A stretch of 64,000 bases of DNA from Actibacterium lipolyticum (GTDB lineage Bacteria; Pseudomonadota; Alphaproteobacteria; Rhodobacterales; Rhodobacteraceae): the NCBI RefSeq assembly GCF_900184935.1, contig NZ_FXYE01000002.1, positions 124,001-188,000 on the forward strand. Reading direction: 5' to 3'. The notes below the pieces were generated by a model that had not been told where the DNA came from, ran no database searches, and saw only the letters and a program-made list of their open reading frames with translations. Each line of letters starts with the position of its first letter. The first letter of the stretch is position 1. Made by a program: the position numbers and the translations under genes. Shown piece by piece: positions 1 through 7,679 of this stretch.

Positions 1-85
1 CCCGAAGGCCCGCGATGGTTTCGAACTGGCCATCGCCAGTCAGATCAAGCTTGATCAAAAGGTCTTTGCCGTTTTGGGCCGCCAT
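1..85 (-). CDS. GTA major tail protein, N-terminal fragment (g9-like)
   Basis: Only the first 28 codons are inside the window; the gene continues past the left edge. The peptide begins MAAQNGKDLLIKLDLTGDG, which resembles the start of the TP901-1-type major tail protein of Rhodobacterales gene transfer agents. Its place directly after the DUF3168 tail-terminator gene matches the known order g8-g9. In the particle this protein would form the tail tube. The identity rests on a short fragment plus gene order. Confidence 0.75.
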   Translation of the reverse strand, partial: MAAQNGKDLLIKLDLTGDGQFETIAGLR

Positions 86-105
86 GTTCCGTTCTCCAAT
101 CTTGG

Positions 106-516
106 TTATTCGTCATCCACGCGGGCGCGGAATGTCAGATCAATCCGGCGCACATCGCCGTCTTCCACCCGTTTCGCGCGGGCCTTTTCAAAGGTCAGGC
201 CCACCAATGTGCCGCGGGCCAAAGGCAACGCTGCCCCGACCAGCGCATCGGAAATGGCCCCCGCGGCCGCTTTCGCGCCAGCAAAGCCCGCCGCGCTGCT
301 GACCACGCTCACCGTGAAAATATGCAGCGCCCCGGCGCCCGTTGCGTCGGCACGTCCGCGTGCTTCTTCCGGGCCAAGGCTGACATAGGTTTCGGGCAAC
401 CCGCCCGGCGGAACGGCGTCGTAAACCGCCGATCCGACCAATGCCGTAAGGGCGCTGTCCGATGCCAATTTCTGAAAAACCGCCGCCTGCAATGCGGCTG
501 CAACGCCATAGCTCAT
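106..516 (-). CDS. GTA tail terminator, DUF3168 family (g8)
   Basis: A 136-residue protein of the DUF3168 family, the size and family of RcGTA gp8. In tailed particles this class caps the tail tube at the head-proximal end and sets the joint with the stopper. It starts MSYGVAAALQAAVF and is rich in Ala and Gly. The start codon overlaps the end of the preceding g7-like gene by four bases (513-516), so the two are probably translationally coupled. It sits between the head-tail stopper and the major tail protein, as in RcGTA. No frameshift or internal stop is present. Confidence 0.85.
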   Translation of the reverse strand: MSYGVAAALQAAVFQKLASDSALTALVGSAVYDAVPPGGLPETYVSLGPEEARGRADATGAGALHIFTVSVVSSAAGFAGAKAAAGAISDALVGAALPLARGTLVGLTFEKARAKRVEDGDVRRIDLTFRARVDDE

Positions 517-854
517 GCCGTCACCTCTTCTTCAGCAAAACAGGTCAGATGGCGGCCCTGGGCGTCTGCTTCGGTCACGGCCAATATGCGAAACACCCGC
601 GCGCCATCGCGAAACCGCTGTTCGGCCTTCGGGCGCGAGGGCGCACCAACCGGCGCACCCCGCACGGTGATCCGATAAGGAACACGCGAAAGCGTTGCGA
701 ACTCCCCGGCCCGCTCGCGGCCCGTGCCCGGCTTTACGGCCGCCCACAGCGTGCCAAGCACCGCCCAGCTTTCAACAAAACCACCCGCCCCGTCCGAGGT
801 CCGAACAGGTTCTTCCAGCACCAATCGGCGCGTCAGGTTCGGCGCCCCCTTCAT
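513..854 (-). CDS. GTA head-tail stopper / adaptor (g7)
   Basis: A 113-residue protein of the SPP1 gp16-like head-tail joining family. The open frame extends further upstream, but the start at MKGAPNLTRRLVLEEP is preferred: its ATG overlaps the TGA stop of the upstream adaptor gene in an ATGA junction at 851-854, and the length then fits gp7 of RcGTA. The features VLEEPVRTSDGAGGF near the N terminus and the RVFRILAVTEAD segment near the C terminus are usual for this family. It would close the connector before tail attachment. Confidence 0.82.
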   Translation of the reverse strand: MKGAPNLTRRLVLEEPVRTSDGAGGFVESWAVLGTLWAAVKPGTGRERAGEFATLSRVPYRITVRGAPVGAPSRPKAEQRFRDGARVFRILAVTEADAQGRHLTCFAEEEVTA

Positions 855-1450
855 ATGGCACCCCCGCCCAAAATCCGCACCGTGCGCCAGCGTTCCAACA
901 GGGCCAGAACTCCAAACGGCATCCCACTTTCGCCAAAGGCTGCCTCGCTGCGATGTTCGTAATAATGCCCGGCCAGCAGGAACACAGCCTGCGCCAGATC
1001 CTCCGGCACGTCGGCCCAAGCCGCCCCAAAGCCTGCGTCAAACACCACCTCAACCGACCCGCCCAACGGGATCACCGGCAATGCCGCGCCATTGGTCGCC
1101 ACGCGCGGGCGATGCGTGTCTTTTTCCAACCGATACACCGCGGCGTCCACGATGGTCGCGCCGCCTGTGTTATCGACCACCCGAACCTCGTTCAGCGCCT
1201 GAACCGGGGCCACCGGCAGCGCCTGACGGTCGCCATCGCGCCACGCGGTCAGGGTCCAGGTGAACGTCCGGCCCAACAAAACCTTGCCCGTCCGGCCCTC
1301 TACGGCCGCCATGGCCGCGCGCAGCAGCGCCTCCAGCAACGCATCCTGCGCACTGTCGTCGGCAAAACCGCTGCCAAGGCGCAAATGGTCTTTGAACAGG
1401 CTAACAGGCAGCGCCTCGGCGGGCACTGTGGTCTGTTCGATCAACATCAT
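851..1450 (-). CDS. GTA head-tail connector / adaptor (g6)
   Basis: A phiE125 gp8-like head-tail connector of about 199 residues, the ring that docks to the portal. The frame opens two codons further upstream at an ATG at 1456. The ATG at 1450 is preferred because the GGAG ribosome site lies 8 bases before it but only 2 before the upstream ATG. The N-terminal part (VSLFKDHLRLGSGFADD, then LLEALLRAAMAAVEGRTGKVL) shows the helical pattern of this family. It follows the capsid gene with about 140 bases between and overlaps g7 at its end. Confidence 0.82.
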   Translation of the reverse strand: MMLIEQTTVPAEALPVSLFKDHLRLGSGFADDSAQDALLEALLRAAMAAVEGRTGKVLLGRTFTWTLTAWRDGDRQALPVAPVQALNEVRVVDNTGGATIVDAAVYRLEKDTHRPRVATNGAALPVIPLGGSVEVVFDAGFGAAWADVPEDLAQAVFLLAGHYYEHRSEAAFGESGMPFGVLALLERWRTVRILGGGAI

Positions 1451-1594
1451 GTGCATGTCTCCAACTTGCCCCTCGATCAGAAAACGGCGCGCGCCCCCGC
1501 GTTGCTCGGACGGAGGGAGCAGCTGGACAACGCAGGAAGGAATACCCGGCGCGCGCCAAGGGCCGCCCGAACGGGCGACCCATTCACCGGCCCG

Positions 1595-2779
1595 TTAGGA
1601 CACGGCGAACTTCAGCAGCTTGATCGCGGCGAAATCGCTGACATCACCACCCACACGCTTCGTTGCATAGAACAGGACATGCGGCTTGGCGCTGAACGGG
1701 TCACGCAGCACGCGCAGATCGGGGCGTTCGGCCACGGTGTAACCCGCGTTGAAATCACCAAACGCCAGTGCGGCTGTGCCGGATGCGATGTCGGGCATAT
1801 CTTCGGCGATCAGCACCGGATAGCCCAACAGACGCGCAGGTTCGCCCGCCGCCAAACCATCGGACCACAGGAAGCGGCCGTCGGCGTCCTTCATCTTGCG
1901 CACCACGCCTGCGGTTTTAGAGTTCATGATGAACGTCGCATTCGCGCGGTACTCAGCACCCAGTGCATAGACCAGATCAAGAATGGCATCCGACGGCGCG
2001 ACCGAGTCAAAATCGCCATCCGTACCGGTGGGGATATAACCCAGCGAACCCCAAGCCCACGTGTCGTCCGACACCTGAGTATGGTTCAGAATGCCCTTGG
2101 GTTTGTCCAGACCATCACCGTTGATGAACGCCGACGCCTCGGCGCGGGCGAACTTGTCGGCGATACGACCCGCAAGCCAACCTTCGATATCGAACGCGCT
2201 GTCATCCAGCAGGCGCTGGCTGGCCTTCGGCATCGCGGACAGTTCGTGCAGCGGAATGGAAACACGCTCAATCTGCGGCGTGTCGGTTTCAGCCTGAGCA
2301 CCAGTTTCCGAAGACCAGCCCGAACCAATATCCGTATGATCCACCAGCACATCAAACGATGTCGCCTCAACTGCCACAACCTGCGCAATCGCGCGGATCG
2401 AGGCGGTGGATTTCAGCACGCTTTTGATCATCTCGGATGTCTGCGGATCGACCAGGTAACCACCCTCGGCCGACACGGATGAAGACATGGCCTTTTCTTC
2501 CATCTGCAGCCCACGCAGCGCGTCATCATCACCCGAACGCAGATAGGCCGCGAACGCCTTCTGATGCGGTACTTCCACTTCGGCTGCGGAAGAAAGGGCC
2601 GGACGTCCGGCAATCATGGATTTACGATCAAGCATGGTCAGTCGCTCTTCTTGCTGTTGAAACTTTTTGTTCATTTCGCCCTGAAAGGCACTGAAATCAT
2701 TCAGAAACCCTGTCAGAGCAGTCTTAATCTCGGTCACAGGCGCACCGGCGGCGCCCGATTTGGTTTCGGTCTTTGTCAT
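1595..2779 (-). CDS. GTA major capsid protein, HK97 fold (g5)
   Basis: A 394-residue HK97-type major capsid protein. The first 100 or so residues are charged and helical (MTKTETKSG onward, with the Gln/Glu-rich FQQQEERL stretch), matching a delta/scaffold domain that the g4 protease removes during maturation. The rest is the phage capsid fold, with SAEGGYLVDPQTSEMI at its start and a conserved C-terminal region ending in KLLKFAVS. The start at 2779 is supported by an AGGA ribosome site 6 bases upstream; an in-frame start 12 codons earlier lacks one. It follows g4 by 37 bases. Confidence 0.93.
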   Translation of the reverse strand: MTKTETKSGAAGAPVTEIKTALTGFLNDFSAFQGEMNKKFQQQEERLTMLDRKSMIAGRPALSSAAEVEVPHQKAFAAYLRSGDDDALRGLQMEEKAMSSSVSAEGGYLVDPQTSEMIKSVLKSTASIRAIAQVVAVEATSFDVLVDHTDIGSGWSSETGAQAETDTPQIERVSIPLHELSAMPKASQRLLDDSAFDIEGWLAGRIADKFARAEASAFINGDGLDKPKGILNHTQVSDDTWAWGSLGYIPTGTDGDFDSVAPSDAILDLVYALGAEYRANATFIMNSKTAGVVRKMKDADGRFLWSDGLAAGEPARLLGYPVLIAEDMPDIASGTAALAFGDFNAGYTVAERPDLRVLRDPFSAKPHVLFYATKRVGGDVSDFAAIKLLKFAVS

Positions 2780-2816
2780 GTCCAATCCTGTGTTAGAGAG
2801 GTCATCCAACCGCACG

Positions 2817-3374
2817 TCATGCGCCGCCGGTCAGCACGTGGCGGGCACCCTCAAAGGCGTCCGCCAAGTCACGAAGCAGGGTCTCTGTGGCGTCATCCGC
2901 CTTTGCCCCCACTCGTGCATCGGGAAGCATCGGGAAGGTCACCAGCGACACCTCCCAAAGCTCCAACTCGCAAAGCAGGCGTTGCCCGCTTGAATTCTTC
3001 TGGGCCCGCTTGGTGCGATACCCGATCGACAACCCATCAATCGCCCCGGCTTCGATCAGCGCCGCGGCCTCGCGGCCCTTTTCAACGTCGCTTAACAGGC
3101 GGCCTTTGACGTACAGCCCGCGCTCATCCTCGCGCACCTCGTCCCACACGCCGATGGGTTGCGCCGGGTCGTGCTGCCACAACATCTTCACCCGCCGACC
3201 CGCGCCTTTCAGCGCGGCCAGCGACGCGGCATAGGCGCCCCGCTCCACCACATCGCCGCCCTTGTCGACCTTCCCAAAAAGCGAGGCATAGCCTTCGACC
3301 ACCGCGCCATCGCTTACGGTCAAAACGCTGTCTGCCCGGCAGAACTTCCGCTCAAGCCCCATTTCCATGTCCAT
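2817..3374 (-). CDS. GTA prohead protease, HK97 family (g4)
   Basis: A 185-residue prohead maturation protease of the U35/HK97 family. His68 in WQHDP and Ser116 in GLSIGY fit the catalytic His and Ser of this class, and ELWEVSLVTFP near residue 145 is the conserved C-terminal element. It should cleave the scaffold domain from the capsid protein encoded next. The frame stays open upstream. The start at MDMEMGLERKF is chosen for the AAAGGGGA ribosome site before it and because it avoids overlap with g3.5. Confidence 0.92.
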   Translation of the reverse strand: MDMEMGLERKFCRADSVLTVSDGAVVEGYASLFGKVDKGGDVVERGAYAASLAALKGAGRRVKMLWQHDPAQPIGVWDEVREDERGLYVKGRLLSDVEKGREAAALIEAGAIDGLSIGYRTKRAQKNSSGQRLLCELELWEVSLVTFPMLPDARVGAKADDATETLLRDLADAFEGARHVLTGGA

Positions 3375-3388
3375 CCTGATGTCCCCTT

Positions 3389-3631
3389 TCACGGCGCGAC
3401 CGCCAAAATCGACGTTACGCCCTGTGCCAAAATCGCGGCCGCAACGCCGTAGACAGCGACCCAAAGCCGCCGCTCTACCCGTTCCTGGCTCGCCTCGATC
3501 CGTTGCAGCCGGTATTCCAGCGCCGCCCAGCGTTCCTGCGACACGCGCTCATTCGCTTCGATCCGCGCATTGGCGACCTCGAACGGGGCGTACAGGAACT
3601 TGGAACCGCTGCGCTCCGGCGCGGCGCTCAT
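3389..3631 (-). CDS. GTA head formation protein, g3.5-like
   Basis: An 80-residue protein between portal and protease genes, the position of the small rcc01685-type gene (g3.5) of RcGTA. Residues 18-55 form a charged, probably coiled-coil stretch (EANERVSQERWAALEYRLQRIE), followed by one hydrophobic segment of about 20 residues near the C terminus (VYGVAAAILAQGV). Its start codon overlaps the portal stop by four bases (3628-3631). The topology alone also resembles a small holin or membrane anchor, but position and size favour the GTA family. Confidence 0.78.
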   Translation of the reverse strand: MSAAPERSGSKFLYAPFEVANARIEANERVSQERWAALEYRLQRIEASQERVERRLWVAVYGVAAAILAQGVTSILAVAP

Positions 3632-4803
3632 TCATCCTCCGCCAGCTTGGGCAGGCCCAGCAGCGCGCGCTTTTCCGGGTCCGACAGGAACACCGCATCG
3701 CTGACCCGCCGCCACTGATTGTCGCGCTCTGCCGAAAGCGCGGGCACCTGATCCAGATCGGGGCGCAGCTCCACCTGTTCGCCAGCGAAGCGCGACAGGA
3801 AATCGGAAATCGTCGCCGCTACCCGTGTGGCAAGCGGCAGCACCGTCAGGCGGTAAAACGCCCGGTTCGCTTCCTGATAGTTGGAATAGGTCGCATCCCC
3901 CGAAATCCCCAACAGCATCGGTGGCACGCCAAAGGCCAACGCAATCTCGCGCGCGGCGGCCTCTTTGGTCTTCTGGAATTCCATGTCGGATGGCGAAAAG
4001 CCCATCGGTTTCCAGTCCAAACCGCCTTCCAGCAACATCGGGCGGCCCGCATTCGCCGCGCCTTGATGATACGACATCATCTCATCCTGAAGCCGCGCGT
4101 ATTGCTCCTCAGACATCGATCCCTGCCCATCAGCCCCCCGATATACAATCGCCCCCGAAGGCCGCGCCGCGTTATCCAGCAACGCCTTGGACCAGCGGCT
4201 GGCCGCGTTATGCACATCCACCGCCGTCGCCGCCGCCTGCATGGGCGACAGGCCGTAATGATCATCCTGCGGGTGAAAGCTTTTGATATGACAGATCGGC
4301 GGAAGCCCGACCGTCATATCGAACCGGTGCTTCTTGTTCCCAACCGCATATTCATAGGCCACCGGCCAGCCATCCGCGCCCGGCACAATGCTCATCCGGT
4401 CCGACCGCAACACATGCAGCTCCACCGGAACACCCGTTTCACCGCCCACGGCCTCCAGATAGCCATTGCCGGACAGCAGGATTTGCCCGAACAGCGCCTC
4501 CATCAGTTCCGCCTTGCCCTGCGCCCCGTTCGGGCGGCGGATCAGGTCTAGCACCGGATGGGTATCATACCGCCGCTCCTGATCCTGCAGGATCAGTGGC
4601 AAGGCCGCCGCCGCCTCGGCGATCAACTTAACCGACCGAAACCCAACTGGGTTGCCTGTGAAGCCCGCCTTGGTCAGGGAAACCGCATCGCGTGGCGACC
4701 AAGCCACCCGCCCGGCCCCGTGCCACGCCACCACCGGCCCCGTCGCGCTGGCCTTCTTTTCGGGCACCTCTTGGGCCCCGCGCCGAAACATGTGAAACAC
4801 CAT
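3628..4803 (-). CDS. GTA portal protein, HK97 family (g3)
   Basis: A 391-residue HK97-type phage portal protein, forming the dodecameric ring at one capsid vertex through which DNA is pumped. Family landmarks are an N-terminal region with TGNPVGFRSVKLIAEAAAALPL, the central LLSGNGYLEAV, and the C-terminal FGVPPMLLGISGDATYSNYQEA motif typical of this family. The start at 4803 has AAGGAG 7 bases upstream; the frame extends 27 codons further without such a site. The stop overlaps the next gene. Confidence 0.93.
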   Translation of the reverse strand: MVFHMFRRGAQEVPEKKASATGPVVAWHGAGRVAWSPRDAVSLTKAGFTGNPVGFRSVKLIAEAAAALPLILQDQERRYDTHPVLDLIRRPNGAQGKAELMEALFGQILLSGNGYLEAVGGETGVPVELHVLRSDRMSIVPGADGWPVAYEYAVGNKKHRFDMTVGLPPICHIKSFHPQDDHYGLSPMQAAATAVDVHNAASRWSKALLDNAARPSGAIVYRGADGQGSMSEEQYARLQDEMMSYHQGAANAGRPMLLEGGLDWKPMGFSPSDMEFQKTKEAAAREIALAFGVPPMLLGISGDATYSNYQEANRAFYRLTVLPLATRVAATISDFLSRFAGEQVELRPDLDQVPALSAERDNQWRRVSDAVFLSDPEKRALLGLPKLAEDE

Positions 4804-4911
4804 GGTAAAGCTCCTTAGGTCGTGCTGATCGCCGCCCAACCGGGCAGCACGAAACACCCGCCCCGCATCGCGCCGGGCAGGCATGTGTTCAGAAATTTTC
4901 GAATTAAGTGG

Positions 4912-6288
4912 TTACAAAGACCGCATCCGCGGCCGTTTCCACCGCGCCGCCGGTTCAATCATCAGATCGTGCAGCGCCCAGACCAACGCATCCACCCGGT
5001 CCGGGCTGCCCTTGCCGCGAAACCCCTGCGCGGTCATCAGGCACATTTGATCCTCCAGATCGCCCAAACCGCGCATGTGCTGCACCCGGCCCTGTTCGTA
5101 CAAGGCCGCCACCGGCTCTGCCCGCGCGACCTTCCCGCGAGAGGCCCGCACCGCCCGATAAGGCACCAGCGGGTCCACCTGCCGGATCACGCTTTCCACC
5201 AGATCGCCGCCCTGATTGACCTCGGCCACCAGCCGTTCGGCCCCATGCCGGCGCAGCGCGTCAATCGCCGCTTCGGCCCAGGTGGTGGGCGATGCCGCCG
5301 CGACGCTGGCATCCTCCAACACTACGGCGCGCCAATCCTGCGGGTCACCCTGAACCCGCGCGCCCACCACCAAGATCCCGCATTCATCAGAACCGGCATT
5401 GCCCGTCACCGGCGGGTCCACCGCCACAACGACCCGGTCCAATTCGCCCGCGTCTTCAACCCGCGACGCCTCCAACCTGCCCGAGGACCACAGCGCCCCC
5501 TCCGCATCCTCCAGCAACACGCCGTCCAGTTCTTGCCGCCCCAACCGCGTCCCCGCGTACCGGCTGCGCACCTCATCCAGGAACGAGGCCGCAAGATACG
5601 CCCGGTTCGCCTCTGTCGGCGCATGGGTCTGAACCGTCGAAGGGTTCGCCAAAATCGTCTTCAGCACTGGCACATTCTTCGGCGTCGTCGTCACACACTG
5701 GCGCGGTGCCGCCCCCAGCCGCAGACCGAACTGAAGCATATCCCACGCCTCCTCGGCCCGCTTCCACTTGGCCAGCTCATCCACCCAGGCTGCATCGAAC
5801 TGTGGCCCGCGCAGGCTCTCTGGCTCATGCGCCGAAAACACCTGTGCTACCGCGCCGTTGGGCCAGACCAGCCGCTTGCGCGTCGCCTCCCACTTCGGGC
5901 GGCGGTCGGGGGGCGAACAGGCCAAGATGCCGCTCTCGCCGAACACCATCACCTCACGCACCTGCTCAATGGTTTCGCCCACCAACGCCACCCGGCGCGA
6001 CCGGCCAATATCCAGCGGGCGCGATCCTTCAACTTCGGCCCGCACCCACTCGGCGCCGGCGCGGGTCTTGCCCGCCCCGCGCCCCCCAAGGATCACCCAT
6101 GTCCGCCAGTCGCCTTCGGGCGGCAGCTGATGCTCCAACGCCCAGAACTCAAACAGATAGGGCAGCGCCAACAGCGCGCCTTCACTCAGGCTCCCCAGAA
6201 ACGCTTCCTGTTCCTGCGGCGTCGCGCAGGCAAGCCAATCTGCGCCCGATCTCATCGCGCGCACTGTCGAAGTCGAGCGCGTATCCAT
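4912..6288 (-). CDS. GTA large terminase subunit, TerL (g2)
   Basis: A 458-residue packaging ATPase/nuclease. Walker A is GGRGAGKT at residues 68-75 and Walker B is AAWVDE at 166-171; the C-terminal half carries the RNase H-like nuclease, with VVAVDPPVTGNAGSDE as the first metal-binding strand. In GTAs it packages host DNA without sequence specificity. The start at 6288 is chosen for GAGGAAGG 8 bases upstream and overlaps g1 by 107 bases. A second ATG at 6255 (MRSGADWL), where family conservation appears to begin, is an alternative without a visible ribosome site. Confidence 0.92.
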   Translation of the reverse strand: MDTRSTSTVRAMRSGADWLACATPQEQEAFLGSLSEGALLALPYLFEFWALEHQLPPEGDWRTWVILGGRGAGKTRAGAEWVRAEVEGSRPLDIGRSRRVALVGETIEQVREVMVFGESGILACSPPDRRPKWEATRKRLVWPNGAVAQVFSAHEPESLRGPQFDAAWVDELAKWKRAEEAWDMLQFGLRLGAAPRQCVTTTPKNVPVLKTILANPSTVQTHAPTEANRAYLAASFLDEVRSRYAGTRLGRQELDGVLLEDAEGALWSSGRLEASRVEDAGELDRVVVAVDPPVTGNAGSDECGILVVGARVQGDPQDWRAVVLEDASVAAASPTTWAEAAIDALRRHGAERLVAEVNQGGDLVESVIRQVDPLVPYRAVRASRGKVARAEPVAALYEQGRVQHMRGLGDLEDQMCLMTAQGFRGKGSPDRVDALVWALHDLMIEPAARWKRPRMRSL

Positions 6289-6529
6289 TGACCGCGCCTT
6301 CCTCTGCTCTAAGCCGTTTTTCAACTTTGGACCTTTCGTCAAATGCCGTCTGGGCCGCCTTGCCAAGATCACTCAGCGCGCCCTTCAGCTCTTTCGCCCG
6401 GGCCGTTCGGCCCGCGGTCACATCTTCGATGATTTCATTCAGCGCCTGAATCGTGCGCTGATAATGCCTTTCGGCCGCCTCAAGCACTGCCTGAGCCGCC
6501 CCTTTCCCCGCAGGAGAAATCACTGTCAT
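6182..6529 (-). CDS. GTA small terminase-like protein (g1)
   Basis: A 115-residue, mostly helical, charged protein at the head of the GTA cluster, in the position of RcGTA g1. Residues 15-90 look like coiled coil (LEAAERHYQRTIQALNEIIEDV, then DERSKVEKRLRAEE), as expected for a small terminase oligomer. It overlaps terL in another frame, as is usual for GTAs. It is the first gene after the promoter region at 6634-6688. Assignment relies on position and overall character, since small terminases diverge quickly. Confidence 0.8.
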   Translation of the reverse strand: MTVISPAGKGAAQAVLEAAERHYQRTIQALNEIIEDVTAGRTARAKELKGALSDLGKAAQTAFDERSKVEKRLRAEEGAVNGYALDFDSARDEIGRRLACLRDAAGTGSVSGEPE

Positions 6530-6573
6530 ATGGTTAAGCCTGCCTTCTCATGCCGCTCCGCACGAGAGAAACG

Positions 6574-6608
6574 AAAAAGCGGCGCCGGGGGATGACCCCG
6601 TGCCGCTT
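6574..6608 (-). terminator. Intrinsic-terminator-like hairpin in the GTA leader
   Basis: On the minus strand AAGCGGC and GCCGCTT pair (6577-6583 with 6602-6608), with an inner CCCCG/CGGGG helix, followed directly by five T residues (6578-6574). This is the form of a Rho-independent terminator reading toward g1. It lies between the proposed GTA promoter and the g1 start. It could terminate transcription from further upstream (the pseudouridine synthase gene), or act as an attenuator in the GTA leader. There is no T run on the plus strand. Confidence 0.6.
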
Positions 6609-6633
6609 ACCCACTTCTTCCAGCTTGCCTAAA

Positions 6634-6662
6634 GGTGTACCCCAGACCGTTCGCTAGGTCAA
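6634..6662 (-). promoter_or_regulatory. Candidate sigma-70 promoter for the GTA cluster
   Basis: Reading the minus strand, TTGACC (6662-6657) is followed by a 17-base spacer and TACACC (6639-6634). The -35 box is strong and the -10 box weak, as expected for a promoter that needs an activator. The CtrA box ends 11 bases upstream of the -35 box. Transcription would start near 6627, giving a leader of about 100 bases before the g1 ATG at 6529. No start-site data are available. Confidence 0.5.
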
Positions 6663-6673
6663 GAAGTTTATTG

Positions 6674-6688
6674 TTAACAATAGGTTAA
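6674..6688. promoter_or_regulatory. CtrA-binding site (TTAA-N7-TTAA)
   Basis: The sequence TTAACAATAGGTTAA is an exact match to the CtrA box TTAA-N7-TTAA. It sits just upstream of the proposed -35 box of the GTA cluster. In Rhodobacter capsulatus the response regulator CtrA is needed for GTA expression, so the context supports function. The 14-base palindrome TATTGTTAACAATA (6669-6682) overlaps it. The site could also affect the divergent small secreted protein gene that starts at 6763. Confidence 0.65.
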
Positions 6689-6762
6689 GCAACCGCCCGC
6701 ACCCCCACAACAAAAGGATTGAACCCCCGCCGTTTTCTAAGATTACATAGAGAGGAGTGAAC

Positions 6763-7119
6763 ATGCGCATCGTTACAGCCAGCCTAGCCACCGCGCTTAC
6801 ATTGCTCTGCGCCGCCGCAAGCGCGCAGGATGGGTTCCGGCGTATCGAAACAGCCCAGCAGTTTCAGGATGCCGTCGTCGGCAAAACACTGCGCGCCGGA
6901 GATACCTACGTCGAGGTGCGCCGAAACCGAAAGCTCACAGGCAAAATAAACGGAGAGCCCTTCACCGGCGCATGGGAATGGCGCGGTGCGTATTTCTGCA
7001 GAACGATCAAACTCACCCCAAAAAACACCGACTGCCAACTGTGGGAGGTGAACGGAAACCAACATTCCATCACACGCAACAAAGGCACCGGCAAGCGCGT
7101 GATTTACGTCGCGGATTAA
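6763..7119 (+). CDS. Small secreted protein of unknown function
   Basis: A 118-residue protein with a clear Sec signal peptide (MRIVTASLATALTLLCAAASAQ), probably cleaved after ASA. The mature part has GKTLRAGDTYVEVRRNRKLTGKINGEPFTGAWEWRGAYFCRTI, a beta-rich pattern with two cysteines (FCRT and DCQLW) that could form a disulfide in the periplasm. Similar small proteins are common in Rhodobacterales, but I cannot assign a function. The ATG at 6763 is preferred over a GTG at 6757 because AGAGGAG lies at the right distance. It diverges from the GTA cluster. Confidence 0.75.
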   Translation: MRIVTASLATALTLLCAAASAQDGFRRIETAQQFQDAVVGKTLRAGDTYVEVRRNRKLTGKINGEPFTGAWEWRGAYFCRTIKLTPKNTDCQLWEVNGNQHSITRNKGTGKRVIYVAD

Positions 7120-7122
7120 CAG

Positions 7123-7671
7123 CTAAGCGTCCCGCCATGCACCGTTTTCAATCCCATCAATCGTCCAGTTACCAACGCGATACCGGATCAGGCGAAGCGT
7201 GGGCAGCCCCACGGCGGCCGTCATGCGCCGCACCTGCCGGTTACGCCCTTCGGTGATCGTGATCGTCAACCAGCAATCCGGAACCGTCTTGCGAAACCGC
7301 ACGGGCGGATCGCGCTCCCACAACCCGTCGGGTTCGTCCATTCGGGCAACGTCTGCAGGGGCAGTCATACCGTCCTTCAACTTCACACCGCGGCGAAGCT
7401 CTGCCAGCTGCGCGTCCGAAGCGTCCCCTTCGACCTGAACCCAATAGGTTTTGGATGTCTTGAACTTCGGGCTGCTGATCCGGTTCTGCAACTTGCCGTC
7501 ATCGGTCAGCACCAACAGCCCCTCGCTGTCGCGATCCAGCCGCCCGGCGGCATAGACCCCCGGCACGTCGATAAACTCGGAAAGCGTCTTACGCGTGCTT
7601 CCTTCCGTCCCCTTGTCGGTGAACTGCGAAAGCACGTTGAATGGCTTGTTGAACAGGATGGTCCGCGCCAT
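7123..7671 (-). CDS. RluE/RsuA-type rRNA pseudouridine synthase
   Basis: A 182-residue pseudouridine synthase of the RsuA/RluB/E/F family without an S4 domain, as in RluE, which modifies U2457 of 23S rRNA in E. coli. The catalytic Asp is Asp46 in [16 protein letters not shown]; the C-terminal family motif is [14 protein letters not shown] followed by LRLIRYRVG. The ATG has a GGGGA ribosome site. It is separated from mltG by eight bases on the same strand, so the two may be co-transcribed. It is convergent with the small secreted protein, four bases apart. The exact target nucleotide is inferred. Confidence 0.9.
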   Translation of the reverse strand: MARTILFNKPFNVLSQFTDKGTEGSTRKTLSEFIDVPGVYAAGRLDRDSEGLLVLTDDGKLQNRISSPKFKTSKTYWVQVEGDASDAQLAELRRGVKLKDGMTAPADVARMDEPDGLWERDPPVRFRKTVPDCWLTITITEGRNRQVRRMTAAVGLPTLRLIRYRVGNWTIDGIENGAWRDA

Positions 7672-7679
7672 GCAGTCCC

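Noticed and set aside
695-2482. A 595-codon plus-strand open frame over the GTA capsid and adaptor genes
   Set aside because: It lies antisense to well-supported capsid and connector genes; its product is Arg/His/Gln-rich low-complexity sequence with no domain. High GC content leaves antisense frames open.
4822-6291. Long plus-strand frame opposite terL
   Set aside because: Antisense shadow of the terminase gene; Pro/Arg/His-rich with no domain.
1-6529. Interpretation as an ordinary prophage
   Set aside because: No integrase, repressor, attachment site or replication genes are visible; gene order and families match a GTA. The left side lies outside the window, so this is judged on what can be seen.
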